A stretch of 64,000 nt of DNA from Pseudomonas frederiksbergensis (GCF_900105495.1 NZ_FNTF01000002.1:4146501-4210500), one strand, 5' to 3'; positions 47,061 to 56,306 are shown, numbered from the stretch's first letter. Numbers and translations: made by a program. The notes: generated by a model not told the origin, from the letters alone.

Positions 47061-48155
47061 TCAGGCGACCGCGGCCTGCTGCCTGGCCGCTGCATTAGCT
47101 TCCAGCTCACGCACCAACGGCAACACCCGCTTGCCGAAATACTCCACTTCTTCCTGGAAGTGCAGAAACCCCGCCAATACCAGGTCCACGCCCACCGCTT
47201 TCAACGCGACGATCCGCTCGGCAATCTGCTGCGGCGTGCCGATCAGGTTGGTCTTGAAGCCGTCGTTGTACTGCACCAGATCGTCGAACGTCGACTTGGC
47301 CCAGTTGCCCTCACCCTCAGGTGACGCCCTGCCCGCCTGCTTCGCCGCATCGCCGAACGCATTCACCGCCTCGGGGTCCGCCTGATCGATGATTTGCGCC
47401 AGCACCGCTCGCGCTTCTTCTTCGGTGTCGCGGGCAATGACAAACGCGTTCACGCCGACTTTCACCGAATGATTGTTCGCCGCCGCCTTGGCGCGGATGT
47501 CATCGACCTGGGCCTTGATGCCTTGCGGGGTGTTGCCGTTAGTGAAGTACCAGTCCGAAACCCGCGCCGCCATGTCCCGAGCCGCGCGGGAACTGCCACC
47601 CTGAAAGATTTCCGGCTGACCCAGCGGTTTGGGTTTTAGGCTGTAGTTGTCGAAGCGGTAGAAGTCGCCGCGAAAGCTAAAGTTGTCCTGGCTCCAAATG
47701 CCTTTCAGCGAGCGGATGAATTCTTCGGAGCGGCGATATCGCTCGTCGTGTTCCAGCCAGTGTTCGCCAATCGCCTGGAATTCACCCTTGAACCAGCCAC
47801 TGACAATGTTCACCGCCACCCGGCCGTTGGTCAGCTGGTCGATGGTTGCCAATTGCTTGGCCGCCAGCGCCGGTTGCCAAGGGCCGGGCAGGATCGCGGC
47901 GATCACTTTCAGTTTGGTGGTGGCAGCGAGTAGCGCGTGGCTGAAGGCAACCGATTCGTGCTGGTACTCGGCGCCGTAACCGGCGGTGAAGCGGATCTGC
48001 GTCAGGGCGTATTCAAACCCTGCCTCTTCGGCCAGTTGCGCCAGTTTGCGGTTGTAGTCGATGCCCCAGTGGGTGCGTTGCTCGATCTTGCTGACCACCA
48101 GCCCGCCGCTGACGTTCGGCACCCAGTAGGCAAATTTGACGGCTTGCTGACTCAT
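47061..48155 (-). CDS. sfnG: FMNH2-dependent dimethyl sulfone monooxygenase
   Basis: A 364-residue bacterial-luciferase-family monooxygenase that I recognise as SfnG: VKFAYWVPNVSGGLVVSKIE, THWGIDYNRKLAQLAEEAGF, TRFTAGYG-type segment IRFTAGYGAEYQHESVAFSH, VNIVSGWFKGEFQAIGEHWL and PEIFQGGSSRAARDMAA. SfnG converts dimethyl sulfone to methanesulfinate with FMNH2 supplied by a reductase, for sulfur scavenging. The second ATG (48155) is better spaced from CGAGGA than the first (48161). It is divergent from an SfnC-type gene, and a sigma-54-like promoter lies 40 bases upstream, in line with known control by the sigma-54 activator SfnR. Confidence 0.92.
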   Translation of the reverse strand: MSQQAVKFAYWVPNVSGGLVVSKIEQRTHWGIDYNRKLAQLAEEAGFEYALTQIRFTAGYGAEYQHESVAFSHALLAATTKLKVIAAILPGPWQPALAAKQLATIDQLTNGRVAVNIVSGWFKGEFQAIGEHWLEHDERYRRSEEFIRSLKGIWSQDNFSFRGDFYRFDNYSLKPKPLGQPEIFQGGSSRAARDMAARVSDWYFTNGNTPQGIKAQVDDIRAKAAANNHSVKVGVNAFVIARDTEEEARAVLAQIIDQADPEAVNAFGDAAKQAGRASPEGEGNWAKSTFDDLVQYNDGFKTNLIGTPQQIAERIVALKAVGVDLVLAGFLHFQEEVEYFGKRVLPLVRELEANAAARQQAAVA

Positions 48156-48194
48156 TGGCATGTCCTCGGGACGTTAGGGATGTCCTGGGGTGAG

Positions 48195-48210
48195 AGCAGC
48201 AACCGTGCCA
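48195..48210 (-). promoter_or_regulatory. Sigma-54 (-24/-12) promoter for sfnG
   Basis: On the minus strand the sequence TGGCACGGTTGCTGCT matches the consensus TGGCACG-N4-TTGCW at all but one position. It is 40 bases upstream of the sfnG start codon and oriented towards it. Sulfone genes in Pseudomonas are known to depend on the sigma-54 activator SfnR. Confidence 0.75.
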
Positions 48211-48238
48211 GCGCACAAATCGCGGGGTGAGCGAGAAC

Positions 48239-48331
48239 TGTGGCGAGGGGGTTTACCCCCGTTGGGCTGCGAAGCGGCCCCAAAAAACAGGACTGCTGCG
48301 CAGTCCAACGGGGGTAAACCCCCTCGCCACA
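48239..48331. repeat. Large inverted repeat (GTGGCGAGGGGGTTTACCCC family)
   Basis: TGTGGCGAGGGGGTTTACCC continuing CCGTTGG is inverted at the right end (CCAACGGGGGTAAACCCCCT followed by CGCCACA). Each arm also contains its own small palindrome. It lies in the middle of the divergent sfnG-sfnC promoter region, between the two sigma-54-like promoters. Confidence 0.8.
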
Positions 48332-48366
48332 AAGTGTGGTGTGCCTGGGGCAAATTGCTGATGCAC

Positions 48367-48382
48367 TGTTGTTACAGCAACA
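48367..48382. promoter_or_regulatory. Dyad, candidate upstream activator site for the sigma-54 promoters
   Basis: TGTTGTTACAGCAACA has 5-base inverted arms (TGTTG/CAACA) around a 6-base centre. It is about 55-70 bases upstream of the sfnC-side -24/-12 element and about 160 from the sfnG one, distances usual for enhancer-binding proteins such as SfnR. Confidence 0.4.
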
Positions 48383-48435
48383 ATTCACTGCGTACCGACA
48401 TCCAGTTTCTCCAGTAAATCCTGGCTCGCGAGCTT

Positions 48436-48451
48436 CGGCATGGACCCTGCA
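48436..48451 (+). promoter_or_regulatory. Sigma-54-like promoter for the SfnC-type gene
   Basis: CGGCATGGACCCTGCA keeps the essential GG and GC at the correct 12-base separation and matches most other consensus positions (three mismatches). It lies about 50 bases upstream of the ATG at 48503. Confidence 0.55.
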
Positions 48452-48502
48452 ATAGCCCTGGCAAACGCAACACTTTCTACTGCCGCCCCAAGGAGCTGTC
48501 CC

Positions 48503-49738
48503 ATGACCGAACACCAGGTAATCAATCCGCTGTCCATTGGCACCGACTATGAAGCGCTTGCCGAAAGATTCCGGCCGATCTTCCAGCGCATCGCCACCGG
48601 TGCCGTTGAGCGCGAACAGTCCCGCAGTCTTCCGTACGAACCGATTCAGTGGCTCAAGGACGCCGGTTTCGGCGCGGTGCGGGTGCCGATTGAATACGGC
48701 GGTGGCGGTGCCTCCCTGCCACAACTGTTTGAGTTGCTGATCGAACTGGCCGAAGCCGACTCCAACATCCCTCAGGCCTTGCGCGGACATTTCGCATTCG
48801 CTGAGGATCGCTTGAACTCGCCACCCGGGCCGACGCGGGATCTGTGGTTCAAGCGCTTCGTCGACGGCGACATCGCCGGCAACGCCTGGACCGAAACCGG
48901 CAACGTGGCGATTGGCGACGTCATCACCAAAGTCTCGCCCCACGGTGACCAATGGCGGCTCAACGGCGAGAAGTTCTACAGCACCGGAAGCCTGTTTTCC
49001 GACTGGATCGACGTGTACGCGCAACGCAGCGACACCGGCGGCGATGTGATTGCCGCAGTCCGGACCCGCCAGCCGGGCATCGTGCTGAGCGACGACTGGG
49101 ACGGCTTCGGCCAGCGCACCACCGGCAGTGGTACTTCACGGTTTATCGATGCCGATGTAGAGGCCAAGAACATCATCGACTTCGCCACTCGCTTCAAATA
49201 CCAGACCGCGTTTTATCAGTTGGTGCTGCTGGCAACCCTGGCCGGGATCGGTCGTGCGGCGTTGCGCGATGTGGCTCATCAGGTGCGTGAACGCAAACGT
49301 ATCTACAGCCATGGCAATGCGCAGCATGTCAGCCAGGATTCGCAGGTGCAGCAAGTGGTCGGCGAAATCGCGGCATTGGTGTATGCGGCCGAAGCGAGCG
49401 CCTTGAAGGCTGCACAACCGGCGCAGCGGGCTTATCTGGCGCGTTTCTCGGGTGATGAGGCCGCGGAAAAAGAAGCTAATGTCGCGGCGGAAATCGAATC
49501 GGCCAAGGCGCAGGTGGTGGTGTCGGAGTTGATCCAGCGAGCGACCACTGCGCTGTTCAATGCGCTGGGGGCTTCGGATACTCGGGTGGGTAAATCGCTG
49601 GACCGGCATTGGCGCAATGCGCGGACGGTGTCGTCGCACAATCCGGTGATCTACAAGGCACGGATTGTCGGGGACTGGGCGATCAACGGGACCGAACCGC
49701 CGTTTGTGTGGCAGATCGGCAATGGTCCGCACAACTAA
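48503..49738 (+). CDS. sfnC: Acyl-CoA dehydrogenase-like flavin monooxygenase, SfnC-type
   Basis: A 411-residue acyl-CoA-dehydrogenase-fold flavoprotein of the DszC/SfnC/MsuC group: LPYEPIQWLKDAGFGAVRVP, YGGGGASLPQLFELLIELAE, GNAWTETGN, RLNGEKFYSTGSLFSDWIDV and the C-terminal NARTVSSHNPVIYKARIVGDW, the HN-P motif found in monooxygenase members that lack the acyl-CoA catalytic Glu. AAGGAG precedes the ATG at 48503. Divergent placement from sfnG supports a role in oxidative release of sulfur from sulfones or related organosulfur compounds. The symbol is assigned by context and family. Confidence 0.82.
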   Translation: MTEHQVINPLSIGTDYEALAERFRPIFQRIATGAVEREQSRSLPYEPIQWLKDAGFGAVRVPIEYGGGGASLPQLFELLIELAEADSNIPQALRGHFAFAEDRLNSPPGPTRDLWFKRFVDGDIAGNAWTETGNVAIGDVITKVSPHGDQWRLNGEKFYSTGSLFSDWIDVYAQRSDTGGDVIAAVRTRQPGIVLSDDWDGFGQRTTGSGTSRFIDADVEAKNIIDFATRFKYQTAFYQLVLLATLAGIGRAALRDVAHQVRERKRIYSHGNAQHVSQDSQVQQVVGEIAALVYAAEASALKAAQPAQRAYLARFSGDEAAEKEANVAAEIESAKAQVVVSELIQRATTALFNALGASDTRVGKSLDRHWRNARTVSSHNPVIYKARIVGDWAINGTEPPFVWQIGNGPHN

Positions 49739-49749
49739 CCACCACCGCG

Positions 49750-49866
49750 CTGATCGTTCCCACGCTCCGCGTGGGAATGCATCCCGGGACGCTCCGCGTC
49801 CCAGCGTTAACAGCGGACGCAGAGCGTCCATGGCGGCATTCCCACGCAGAGCGTGGGAACGATCAG
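49750..49866. repeat. Palindromic repeat (GTTCCCACGCTCCGCGTGGGAA family)
   Basis: A 117-base element bounded by CTGATCGTTCCCACGC and GCGTGGGAACGATCAG, with inner hairpins (GGGACGCTCCGCGTCCC; GGACGCAGAGCGTCC). It is the intact counterpart of the copy at 26348. Here it lies harmlessly between the SfnC-type and TSUP genes. Confidence 0.85.
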
Positions 49867-49947
49867 CTGTAGGAGGACAACTTTATAGGTAAGATATCGG
49901 CCCTTCCCCGCAGCCTTGTCCTGCACCCCGCCGAATAAGCCGATTCC

Positions 49948-50727
49948 ATGCCTTTCGAACTCAGTGTTGACCTCACCACCCTGGCCATTCTGGCCCTCGT
50001 CGCTTTCATTGCCGGTTTCATCGACGCCATTGCCGGTGGCGGTGGTCTGTTGACCACTCCGGCGCTGCTGACCGCAGGCCTGCCCCCGCATCTGGTGCTG
50101 GGCACCAACAAACTCAGTTCGACGTTCGGCTCGGCCACCGCCAGCTTCACCTTCTACCGACGCAAGCTGTTCCATCCAAGGCAGTGGATGCACGCGATTG
50201 TCGGCACGCTGGTGGGCGCGCTGACCGGTGCCGTGGTCGCTCACTACCTGCCGGCTGAATGGCTGAACAAGATGCTCCCGGTAATCGTTTTCGCCTGCGG
50301 CGTCTACCTGTTGTTTGGCGGCACGCCAAAAGCGCCGCTGGACAGCGACGCACCGATCAAGAAAAAGTGGCAATCGACCCAAGGCTTCGGCCTGGGCTTT
50401 TACGACGGTGTGGCCGGTCCCGGCACGGGCGCGTTCTGGACCGTCAGCACGATGCTGATGTACCCCATCGATTTGGTGAAAGCCAGCGGCGTGGCGCGCA
50501 GCATGAACTTCGTCAGCAACATTGCGGCACTGTCGGTGTTCGTGTTTTCCGGGCAAGTGGACTGGATCATCGGCCTGAGCATGGGCCTGTCGGTGATGGT
50601 CGGGGCGTTCTTCGGGGCTCGCACCGCCATCAGCGGCGGTGCGAAGTTCATCCGCCCGGTGTTCATCACCGTGGTATTGGGCTTGACCGTGCGGCTAGCC
50701 TGGCAACACTGGTTCAGCGTGGCCTAA
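49948..50727 (+). CDS. TSUP family transporter (TauE/SafE, YfcA-like)
   Basis: A 259-residue membrane protein with about seven to eight helices and the two TSUP repeats: [28 protein letters not shown] (about 20-47; [15 protein letters not shown] follows) and the second [21 protein letters not shown] (about 149-169). TSUP proteins move sulfite, sulfonates or other small anions. The position next to the sulfone genes makes a sulfur role attractive but unproven. Its end overlaps the convergent nudC gene by 33 bases. Confidence 0.85.
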   Translation: MPFELSVDLTTLAILALVAFIAGFIDAIAGGGGLLTTPALLTAGLPPHLVLGTNKLSSTFGSATASFTFYRRKLFHPRQWMHAIVGTLVGALTGAVVAHYLPAEWLNKMLPVIVFACGVYLLFGGTPKAPLDSDAPIKKKWQSTQGFGLGFYDGVAGPGTGAFWTVSTMLMYPIDLVKASGVARSMNFVSNIAALSVFVFSGQVDWIIGLSMGLSVMVGAFFGARTAISGGAKFIRPVFITVVLGLTVRLAWQHWFSVA

Positions 50728-51531
50728 GCGCCGCGCCACATAGACGTCGATCAGGTAACGGGCAATCGAGCGTGACGCCGGCAACGGCGGCAGCTCGTGC
50801 ACGTTGAACCACTGGGCGTCTTCGATCTCGTCTTCCTGACACACGATCTCGCCACCGGCGTACTCGGCATGGAAACCCAGCATCATCGAATGCGGGAACG
50901 GCCAGCACTGGCTGCCCATGTACTGGATGTTCTTGACGTCGATCTGCACTTCTTCGCGGACTTCACGAATCAGGCAGTCTTCGGCCGATTCGCCCGGTTC
51001 GGCAAACCCCGCCAACGTACTGTAGACACCGGCGACAAAACGCGGCGAACGCGCCAGCAGGACTTCATCGCCCCGGGTCACCAGTACGATCATGCTCGGC
51101 GAAATGCGCGGATAGCTGCGTAAATCACACGGCTCGCAATACATCGCCCGTTCCCGGGTCACCTGGGTCATCGCCTGTCCGCAGTTACCGCAAAAGCGGT
51201 GTTCGCGGGCCCAGGTACCGATTTGCGCGGCGTAGCCGAGCATCTTGTAAACCGTATGGTCGCCTTCGAGCATGAACGCCCGCAGGCCTTTCCAGTTGCA
51301 GCCCGGCACTTCGCTGTGACTGCGTAGCTCCAGCAAATAGACCGGTTCGCCGTCCAGGTGACCGATGCCATGTTCGGCGAGGATCGACAGGTCCTGGCGC
51401 TTGAGCCATTCGCGGGGGAACAGCGCGCCATTGTCATCGAACAGAAAGCCTTCGGGGCTGCGCGCCACCGCCCAGCCGCCGGGCTGATCGGTGTCCAGTA
51501 CTGCAGTGGTCCAGCGTGAAGTCATTTTCAA
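50695..51531 (-). CDS. nudC: NAD(+)/NADH diphosphatase
   Basis: A 278-residue Nudix hydrolase with the NudC layout: N-terminal domain, a zinc ribbon ([10 protein letters not shown] then [11 protein letters not shown], about 114-138), the Nudix box [25 protein letters not shown] (about 175-199) and the NudC-specific [14 protein letters not shown]. It cleaves NADH to NMNH and AMP and removes NAD caps from RNA. The gene follows the crotonase gene with no gap on the minus strand, so they are co-transcribed. Confidence 0.93.
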   Translation of the reverse strand: MKMTSRWTTAVLDTDQPGGWAVARSPEGFLFDDNGALFPREWLKRQDLSILAEHGIGHLDGEPVYLLELRSHSEVPGCNWKGLRAFMLEGDHTVYKMLGYAAQIGTWAREHRFCGNCGQAMTQVTRERAMYCEPCDLRSYPRISPSMIVLVTRGDEVLLARSPRFVAGVYSTLAGFAEPGESAEDCLIREVREEVQIDVKNIQYMGSQCWPFPHSMMLGFHAEYAGGEIVCQEDEIEDAQWFNVHELPPLPASRSIARYLIDVYVARRLGHAEPVLPG

Positions 51532-52344
51532 TCAATCCAGAAATTCAGGTTTCTGTTTGCTCATATGGGCGGCCATGGCCACGCGCAGATCGTTGGATTG
51601 CAGCATGGCGGCGTTCCAGGTGGCGACGTATTCGAGGCCGTCGTCGATGCGATGGTCGCGCATGTAGCTGATCATCTCTTTGGTGCCGGTGATCGCAATC
51701 GGCGACTTGCTGGCGATCTCCCGGGCGATGCCCATGACACCGTCGAGCAGGCTGGCGGTGTCGCTGTAAACGCGATTGACCAGGCCCATGCCACGCGCTT
51801 CTTCGGCGCCGAACGTGCGACCAGTGTAAGCCAGTTCACGCAGCATGCCGTCACCGATGATCCGCGGCAAGCGTTGCAAAGTGCCAACATCGGCGGCCAT
51901 GCCGATGTCGATTTCCTTGATCGAGAATTGTGCGTCTTCAGCGGCGTAACGCATGTCGCACGCGGAAATCAAATCAATGGCGCCGCCCAGGCAATAACCC
52001 TGAACCGCCGCCAGTACCGGCTTGCGGCAATTGTCGACGGCATTGAAAGAGGCTTGCAGGGCGAGAATCTTGCGACGCAGCAGGCGCGCGTTGCGCCCCA
52101 CGTCCTTGCCCAGTTCATTGGCCACACCGGCCAGCATCATCAGGTCGATGCCGGAAGAAAAATGCTTGCCCGCACCACTGAGCACCACCACGCGGACTTC
52201 ATCGGTGTCGTCGACCCATTGGAAAATCTCGATGATTTCGCTCCAGAACGCAGCATTCATCGCATTGATCTTTTCTGGCCGGTTGATCTGCACATGGGCG
52301 ATTTTATCGGCCAGTTCGACGGTGAACGCAGTGTACTGAGACAT
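51532..52344 (-). CDS. Crotonase/enoyl-CoA hydratase family protein (dienoyl-CoA isomerase-like)
   Basis: A 270-residue crotonase: VQINRPEKINAMNAAFWSEI (about 18-37), oxyanion motif AGKHFSSGIDLMMLAGV (about 58-74), the insert ELGKDVGRNARLLRRKILAL typical of delta3,5-delta2,4-dienoyl-CoA isomerases, GYCLGGAIDLISACDMRYA and ISIKEIDIGMAADVGTLQRLPR with the acidic catalytic residues (EID, D). It may isomerise dienoyl-CoAs during unsaturated fatty acid breakdown; a hydratase is also possible. It is directly followed by nudC. Confidence 0.84.
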   Translation of the reverse strand: MSQYTAFTVELADKIAHVQINRPEKINAMNAAFWSEIIEIFQWVDDTDEVRVVVLSGAGKHFSSGIDLMMLAGVANELGKDVGRNARLLRRKILALQASFNAVDNCRKPVLAAVQGYCLGGAIDLISACDMRYAAEDAQFSIKEIDIGMAADVGTLQRLPRIIGDGMLRELAYTGRTFGAEEARGMGLVNRVYSDTASLLDGVMGIAREIASKSPIAITGTKEMISYMRDHRIDDGLEYVATWNAAMLQSNDLRVAMAAHMSKQKPEFLD

Positions 52345-52906
52345 GGCAGTGATCCTTTTACCGGGCAGAAAATGAGGCCCGGACTATAACAAGGCAACAT
52401 GGCCGGCTGTAAGGCAGCGGTTCGGCCAAAGACAGGACTGGTCGTTATGCACCACAACAGTGCGCGAACGTGACCGCGCTTCGCACATTCATGTGACACC
52501 TAAATTATTTTTTGAGGCAAAAAGGTAAAAAAACATGCCCTTCATCGGGGCATTTTCCCTTCCAAGCGGTACGTCCGTACCTCTTTAAACCGATTGTCGA
52601 ACAATTTTGCCATCCGGCGTCCCCCGCTCTAAGTTCTGGCCTAGACTCAGTTCCGCCAGGTAAAACCGGTCGGTCACAAAGTGAAAAAAAAGTCGAAACT
52701 TTTGCCGGTCGTGACGAGTCAGCTTAAAAGGAGGTGCGTTGCGACTGGTGCAATCCTTGCAACGATCTCTCCAGCCATTGTGCTTCAACGTGTTGGCAGC
52801 GTTTGCTCACCGATGCGTAGCGCGTTTGCGCCCGGCCACAGGAATTGGCCACGAAACAACGTTTCTGCCAGACCTAAGAATTAGATCAACAACATGGGAG
52901 ATTCAT
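52345..52906. other. Intergenic and leader region upstream of glgA
   Basis: About 560 bases. It contains a hairpin near 52535-52553 next to an A run, and a very strong ribosome-binding sequence AAAAGGAGG (52726-52734) before an in-frame TTG at 52739. The open frame from that TTG runs into glgA, but its 56 codons do not resemble glycogen synthase. Promoters for the rightward glg/tre operon and the leftward crotonase-nudC genes must lie here. Confidence 0.5.
52527..52556 (-). terminator. Possible terminator hairpin
   Basis: ATGCCC (52535-52540) pairs with GGGCAT (52548-52553); a run of seven A lies to the left and four T to the right. Read on the minus strand it is a stem followed by a T tract. 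No gene ends there on that strand, so its role is unclear. Confidence 0.35.
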
Positions 52907-54493
52907 ATGATCAGTGCGGCTTTAGATATTCAGGGAGAACGTGCTCATCAGCAAGTCGGCGAAACAAGCGCCGTGAGTGCCCCCAGTCACCAATCGATCA
53001 GCGTCCCCGGCACCAAGACGCTGGCACCGGTGGCCAGTCGGAATCCCAACAGGAAGAAAGTGCTGTTCGTCACCTCGGAGATCGCCGACCTGGTGAAAAC
53101 CGGTGGCCTGGGCGACGTTTCAGCAGCGCTGCCGCGAGCCATGGCTCATTTGCATGATGTGCGAGTGTTGATCCCCGGTTATCCGCAAGTGCTGCACAGT
53201 GAAAACCCGATTCATATCATTGGTGAGCTCGGTGGTCACGCCGCGTTGCCTCCCTGCAAGATCGGGCGTATGGACATGCCTGACGGTCTGGTCATTTACG
53301 TGTTGATCTGCCCCGAACTCTACGAGCGCGAGGGTTCGCCTTACGGCGCCAACAACGGCCGCGACTGGCCGGACAACCACATTCGTTTCGCCCGCCTGGG
53401 CCTGGCAGCCGCCGATATCGCCGCCAACCTCGCACAAATTCACTGGTGCCCGGACCTGGTGCACGCCCATGACTGGCCTGCCGGTCTGGCACCTGCTTAC
53501 ATGCACTGGCGTGGACAGCGCACCCCGACGCTGTTCACCATTCATAACCTCGCCTACCAGGGCGTGACCAGTCTTGGGTCGTGCCCGGAACTGGGTATTC
53601 CCATGCATGCCTTGCAACAGGAAGGCATGGAGTTCTACGGCAAGATGTCGTTCCTCAAGGCCGGCATGGCTTATTCGAGCCACATCACCACCGTCAGCGC
53701 CACCTATGCCCAGGAAATCACCACCCCGGCCTTCGGCTGCGGCCTCGACGGTTTTCTTGCCGCCAAGACCCAGCAAGGTCTGCTCAGTGGCATTCCCAAT
53801 GGCATCGATGAAAGCTGGGACGCGGCCACCGACCCCCATTTGTTCTGCCCCTTCAAAATTGGCGATTGGGAAGGCAAAGCGGTCAACGCCGCCCACGTGC
53901 GTGAGCTGTTCGGCCTGGAAGATTCCAAAGGTCCGTTGTTCGCCGTGGTGTCGCGACTGGTCTATCAGAAAGGCCTGGACCTGACTGAAGCCGTCTCCGA
54001 GTACATCGTCAAATCTGGTGGGCAGATCGCGATCATCGGTCGTGGCGAGCCGGAGGAAGAACAAGCCATGCGTGAACTGGCCCTGCGTTTTCCAGGCCAG
54101 ATCGGCGTGCGCATCGGTTTCAACGAGACCGACGCCCGGCGCATGTTCGCCGGCAGTGATTTCCTGCTGATGCCTTCGCGTTACGAGCCTTGCGGGCTGA
54201 GCCAGATGTACGCCCAGCGCTTCGGTTCGTTGCCGGTGGCACGCAACACCGGAGGGTTGGCCGACACCATTGAAAACGGCGTGACCGGTTTCCTGTTCGA
54301 CGAATCCACTCCTGAAAGTTATGAGGAAGCGCTGAGCCGGGCCTTCAAGGTTTTTGCCTTCCCCGACCTGCTCAATGCCATGCGCTGCCGGGCCATGGCC
54401 GCGCCTTTCAACTGGTGCAAGGCGGTCGAACCGTACGCCGAACTCTACGAAAAACTGGTGACCAAAGCGCTGGGCAAATCGGGCAAACATTAA
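52907..54493 (+). CDS. glgA: Glycogen synthase (ADP-glucose type)
   Basis: A 528-residue GT5 enzyme. After a 48-residue polar N-terminal extension the catalytic core starts KKVLFVTSEIADLVKTGGLGDVSAALP (nucleotide-sugar KTGGLG at about 65). Further motifs are WCPDLVHAHDWPAGLAP, FTIHNLAYQG, LFAVVSRLVYQKGLDL, and the acceptor/donor region LLMPSRYEPCGLSQMYAQRFGSLPVARNTGGLADTI. It elongates alpha-1,4-glucan from ADP-glucose. The ATG at 52907 with GGGAGA is the usual choice; a TTG 168 bases upstream is an alternative. It heads the glgA-treZ-malQ-treY-DUF2934-glgX operon, equal in order to P. aeruginosa PA2165-PA2160 as recalled. Confidence 0.92.
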   Translation: MISAALDIQGERAHQQVGETSAVSAPSHQSISVPGTKTLAPVASRNPNRKKVLFVTSEIADLVKTGGLGDVSAALPRAMAHLHDVRVLIPGYPQVLHSENPIHIIGELGGHAALPPCKIGRMDMPDGLVIYVLICPELYEREGSPYGANNGRDWPDNHIRFARLGLAAADIAANLAQIHWCPDLVHAHDWPAGLAPAYMHWRGQRTPTLFTIHNLAYQGVTSLGSCPELGIPMHALQQEGMEFYGKMSFLKAGMAYSSHITTVSATYAQEITTPAFGCGLDGFLAAKTQQGLLSGIPNGIDESWDAATDPHLFCPFKIGDWEGKAVNAAHVRELFGLEDSKGPLFAVVSRLVYQKGLDLTEAVSEYIVKSGGQIAIIGRGEPEEEQAMRELALRFPGQIGVRIGFNETDARRMFAGSDFLLMPSRYEPCGLSQMYAQRFGSLPVARNTGGLADTIENGVTGFLFDESTPESYEEALSRAFKVFAFPDLLNAMRCRAMAAPFNWCKAVEPYAELYEKLVTKALGKSGKH

Positions 54494-54506
54494 GAGGTTT
54501 TCAAAG

Positions 54507-56306
54507 ATGCCGTTACGGACCCTTGAGACCTGGCCCCACGGCGCAATCATGCTGGACGCAGAACACACGCGTTTTGCCTTGTGGGCGCCAGATGCGTTTT
54601 ACGTCAGTGTCGAACTGGAAGATGGACAATCCTTGCCGCTCCTGCCCCAGGCAGATGGCTGGTTCGTGATCAATACCCGCTGCCCCGCCGGCACGCGTTA
54701 CCGCTACAACATCGACGGCGAGCTGGAGGTGCCCGACCCGGCCTCCCGCGCGCAGGCCGGTGATATCGACCGCCACAGCGTGGTGGTCGATCCACTTGCC
54801 TATCAATGGCAACACAGCGCCTGGCTCGGACGGCCGTGGAACGAGGCGGTGATCTACGAATTGCACGTCGGTGCGCTCGGCGGCTTCAGTGAAGTCGAGC
54901 AGCACCTGGCACGCCTCGTGGAGCTGGGCATCAGCGCAATCGAATTAATGCCGCTGGCGCAGTTCCCCGGTGATCGCAATTGGGGTTACGACGGGGTTCT
55001 GCCCTACGCACCCCAAGCCTCCTATGGCACTCCCGAACAACTCAAACACCTGATCGACACCGCCCACGGCCATGGCCTGGCGGTGATTCTCGACGTGGTC
55101 TACAACCACTTCGGCCCGGACGGCAATTACCTGCATCGCTACGCCAAGGGCTTCTTCCGCGAAGACAAGCACACCCCGTGGGGTGCGGCGATCGACTTCC
55201 GGCGCCGGGAGGTGCGGGACTTCTTCATCGACAATGCGTTGATGTGGTTGCTGGAATACCGCTTCGATGGTTTGCGCCTGGACGCGGTGCATGCCATCGA
55301 AGACCCGGACTTTCTTCGGGAACTGGCACAAAAGGTTCGCCAGCAAGTCGATCCGGCCAGGCATGTGTGGCTGACCGTTGAAAACGAACACAACCAGGCC
55401 AGCCTGCTCGAAGAAGGCTTTGACGCGCAGTGGAACGACGACGGCCACAACGCCTTGCACGTGCTGCTGACCGGCGAAACCGACGCCTATTACGCCGACT
55501 ACGCGCAAAACCCGACTGAACAACTGGCGCGCTGCCTGAGCCAGGGCTTTGTGTTTCAGGGCCACGTCACCCGTCACGGCACAACCCGAGGCGAGCCCAG
55601 CGGTCATTTGCCGCCGACGGCTTTCGTGCTGTTTCTGCAAAACCATGACCAGATCGGCAACCGCGCCCTGGGTGAACGGCTGCATCAACTGGCCAATCCC
55701 GACGCGCTCAAGGCAGCCACCGCATTACTGCTGTTGTCACCGATGATCCCGCTGATGTTCATGGGCGACGAGTTCGCCGCCGAGCAACCGTTCCTGTTCT
55801 TCACCAGTCATCACGGTGAGCTGGCGGAGTTGGTCCGCGAGGGACGACGCAACGAGTTCGCCGCCTTCAGCGCGTTTGCTGATCCGCACACACGCGAGCA
55901 GATTCCCGATCCCAACGCACGCCAGACCTTCGAGGCTTCACGCCCCGAGCTGACGTCAACTCGACAATCCGCCATGCACGAGTTGTATCGCCAACTGTTG
56001 CAGATCCGCCACCAGCAGATCATTCCCCGTCTTCCAGGTGCGCAAGCCCTGGGCGCCGAGGTGCTGGCCACAGGCGCGGTGACGGCGCGCTGGCGACTGG
56101 GCGATGGCAGTCAGCTGCGCATTGACCTGAACCTCAGCGACACAGCTGTGGTCCACTCCCCACAGGCCGACGCTTCGTTGTTGTTGTTCGAATACCCACC
56201 ACAGTCAGCCGGCCTGTTGGATCAGGGCACACTTGCCCCGTATTGCGCGCTAGTCAGCCTCACGGCCGCAGCCCCTTTGCTACCCCCGGATGGAGAGCGC
56301 CAATGA
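54507..56306 (+). CDS. treZ: Malto-oligosyltrehalose trehalohydrolase
   Basis: A 599-residue GH13 enzyme. An N-terminal carbohydrate-binding-like domain (FALWAPDAFYVSVELEDG) precedes the barrel with region I VVYNHFGPDGNY, nucleophile region GLRLDAVHAIED (about 250-261), acid LTVENEHNQ and FLQNHDQIGNRALGE. The HFGPDGNYL motif marks TreZ, which releases trehalose from maltooligosyltrehalose made by TreY. It follows glgA by 13 bases and its stop overlaps the malQ start (ATGA). Confidence 0.93.
   Translation: MPLRTLETWPHGAIMLDAEHTRFALWAPDAFYVSVELEDGQSLPLLPQADGWFVINTRCPAGTRYRYNIDGELEVPDPASRAQAGDIDRHSVVVDPLAYQWQHSAWLGRPWNEAVIYELHVGALGGFSEVEQHLARLVELGISAIELMPLAQFPGDRNWGYDGVLPYAPQASYGTPEQLKHLIDTAHGHGLAVILDVVYNHFGPDGNYLHRYAKGFFREDKHTPWGAAIDFRRREVRDFFIDNALMWLLEYRFDGLRLDAVHAIEDPDFLRELAQKVRQQVDPARHVWLTVENEHNQASLLEEGFDAQWNDDGHNALHVLLTGETDAYYADYAQNPTEQLARCLSQGFVFQGHVTRHGTTRGEPSGHLPPTAFVLFLQNHDQIGNRALGERLHQLANPDALKAATALLLLSPMIPLMFMGDEFAAEQPFLFFTSHHGELAELVREGRRNEFAAFSAFADPHTREQIPDPNARQTFEASRPELTSTRQSAMHELYRQLLQIRHQQIIPRLPGAQALGAEVLATGAVTARWRLGDGSQLRIDLNLSDTAVVHSPQADASLLLFEYPPQSAGLLDQGTLAPYCALVSLTAAAPLLPPDGERQ

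Noticed and set aside
53120..54568. Antisense open frame of about 480 codons opposite glgA
   Set aside because: glgA on the other strand has all GT5 motifs; no independent support for the antisense frame.
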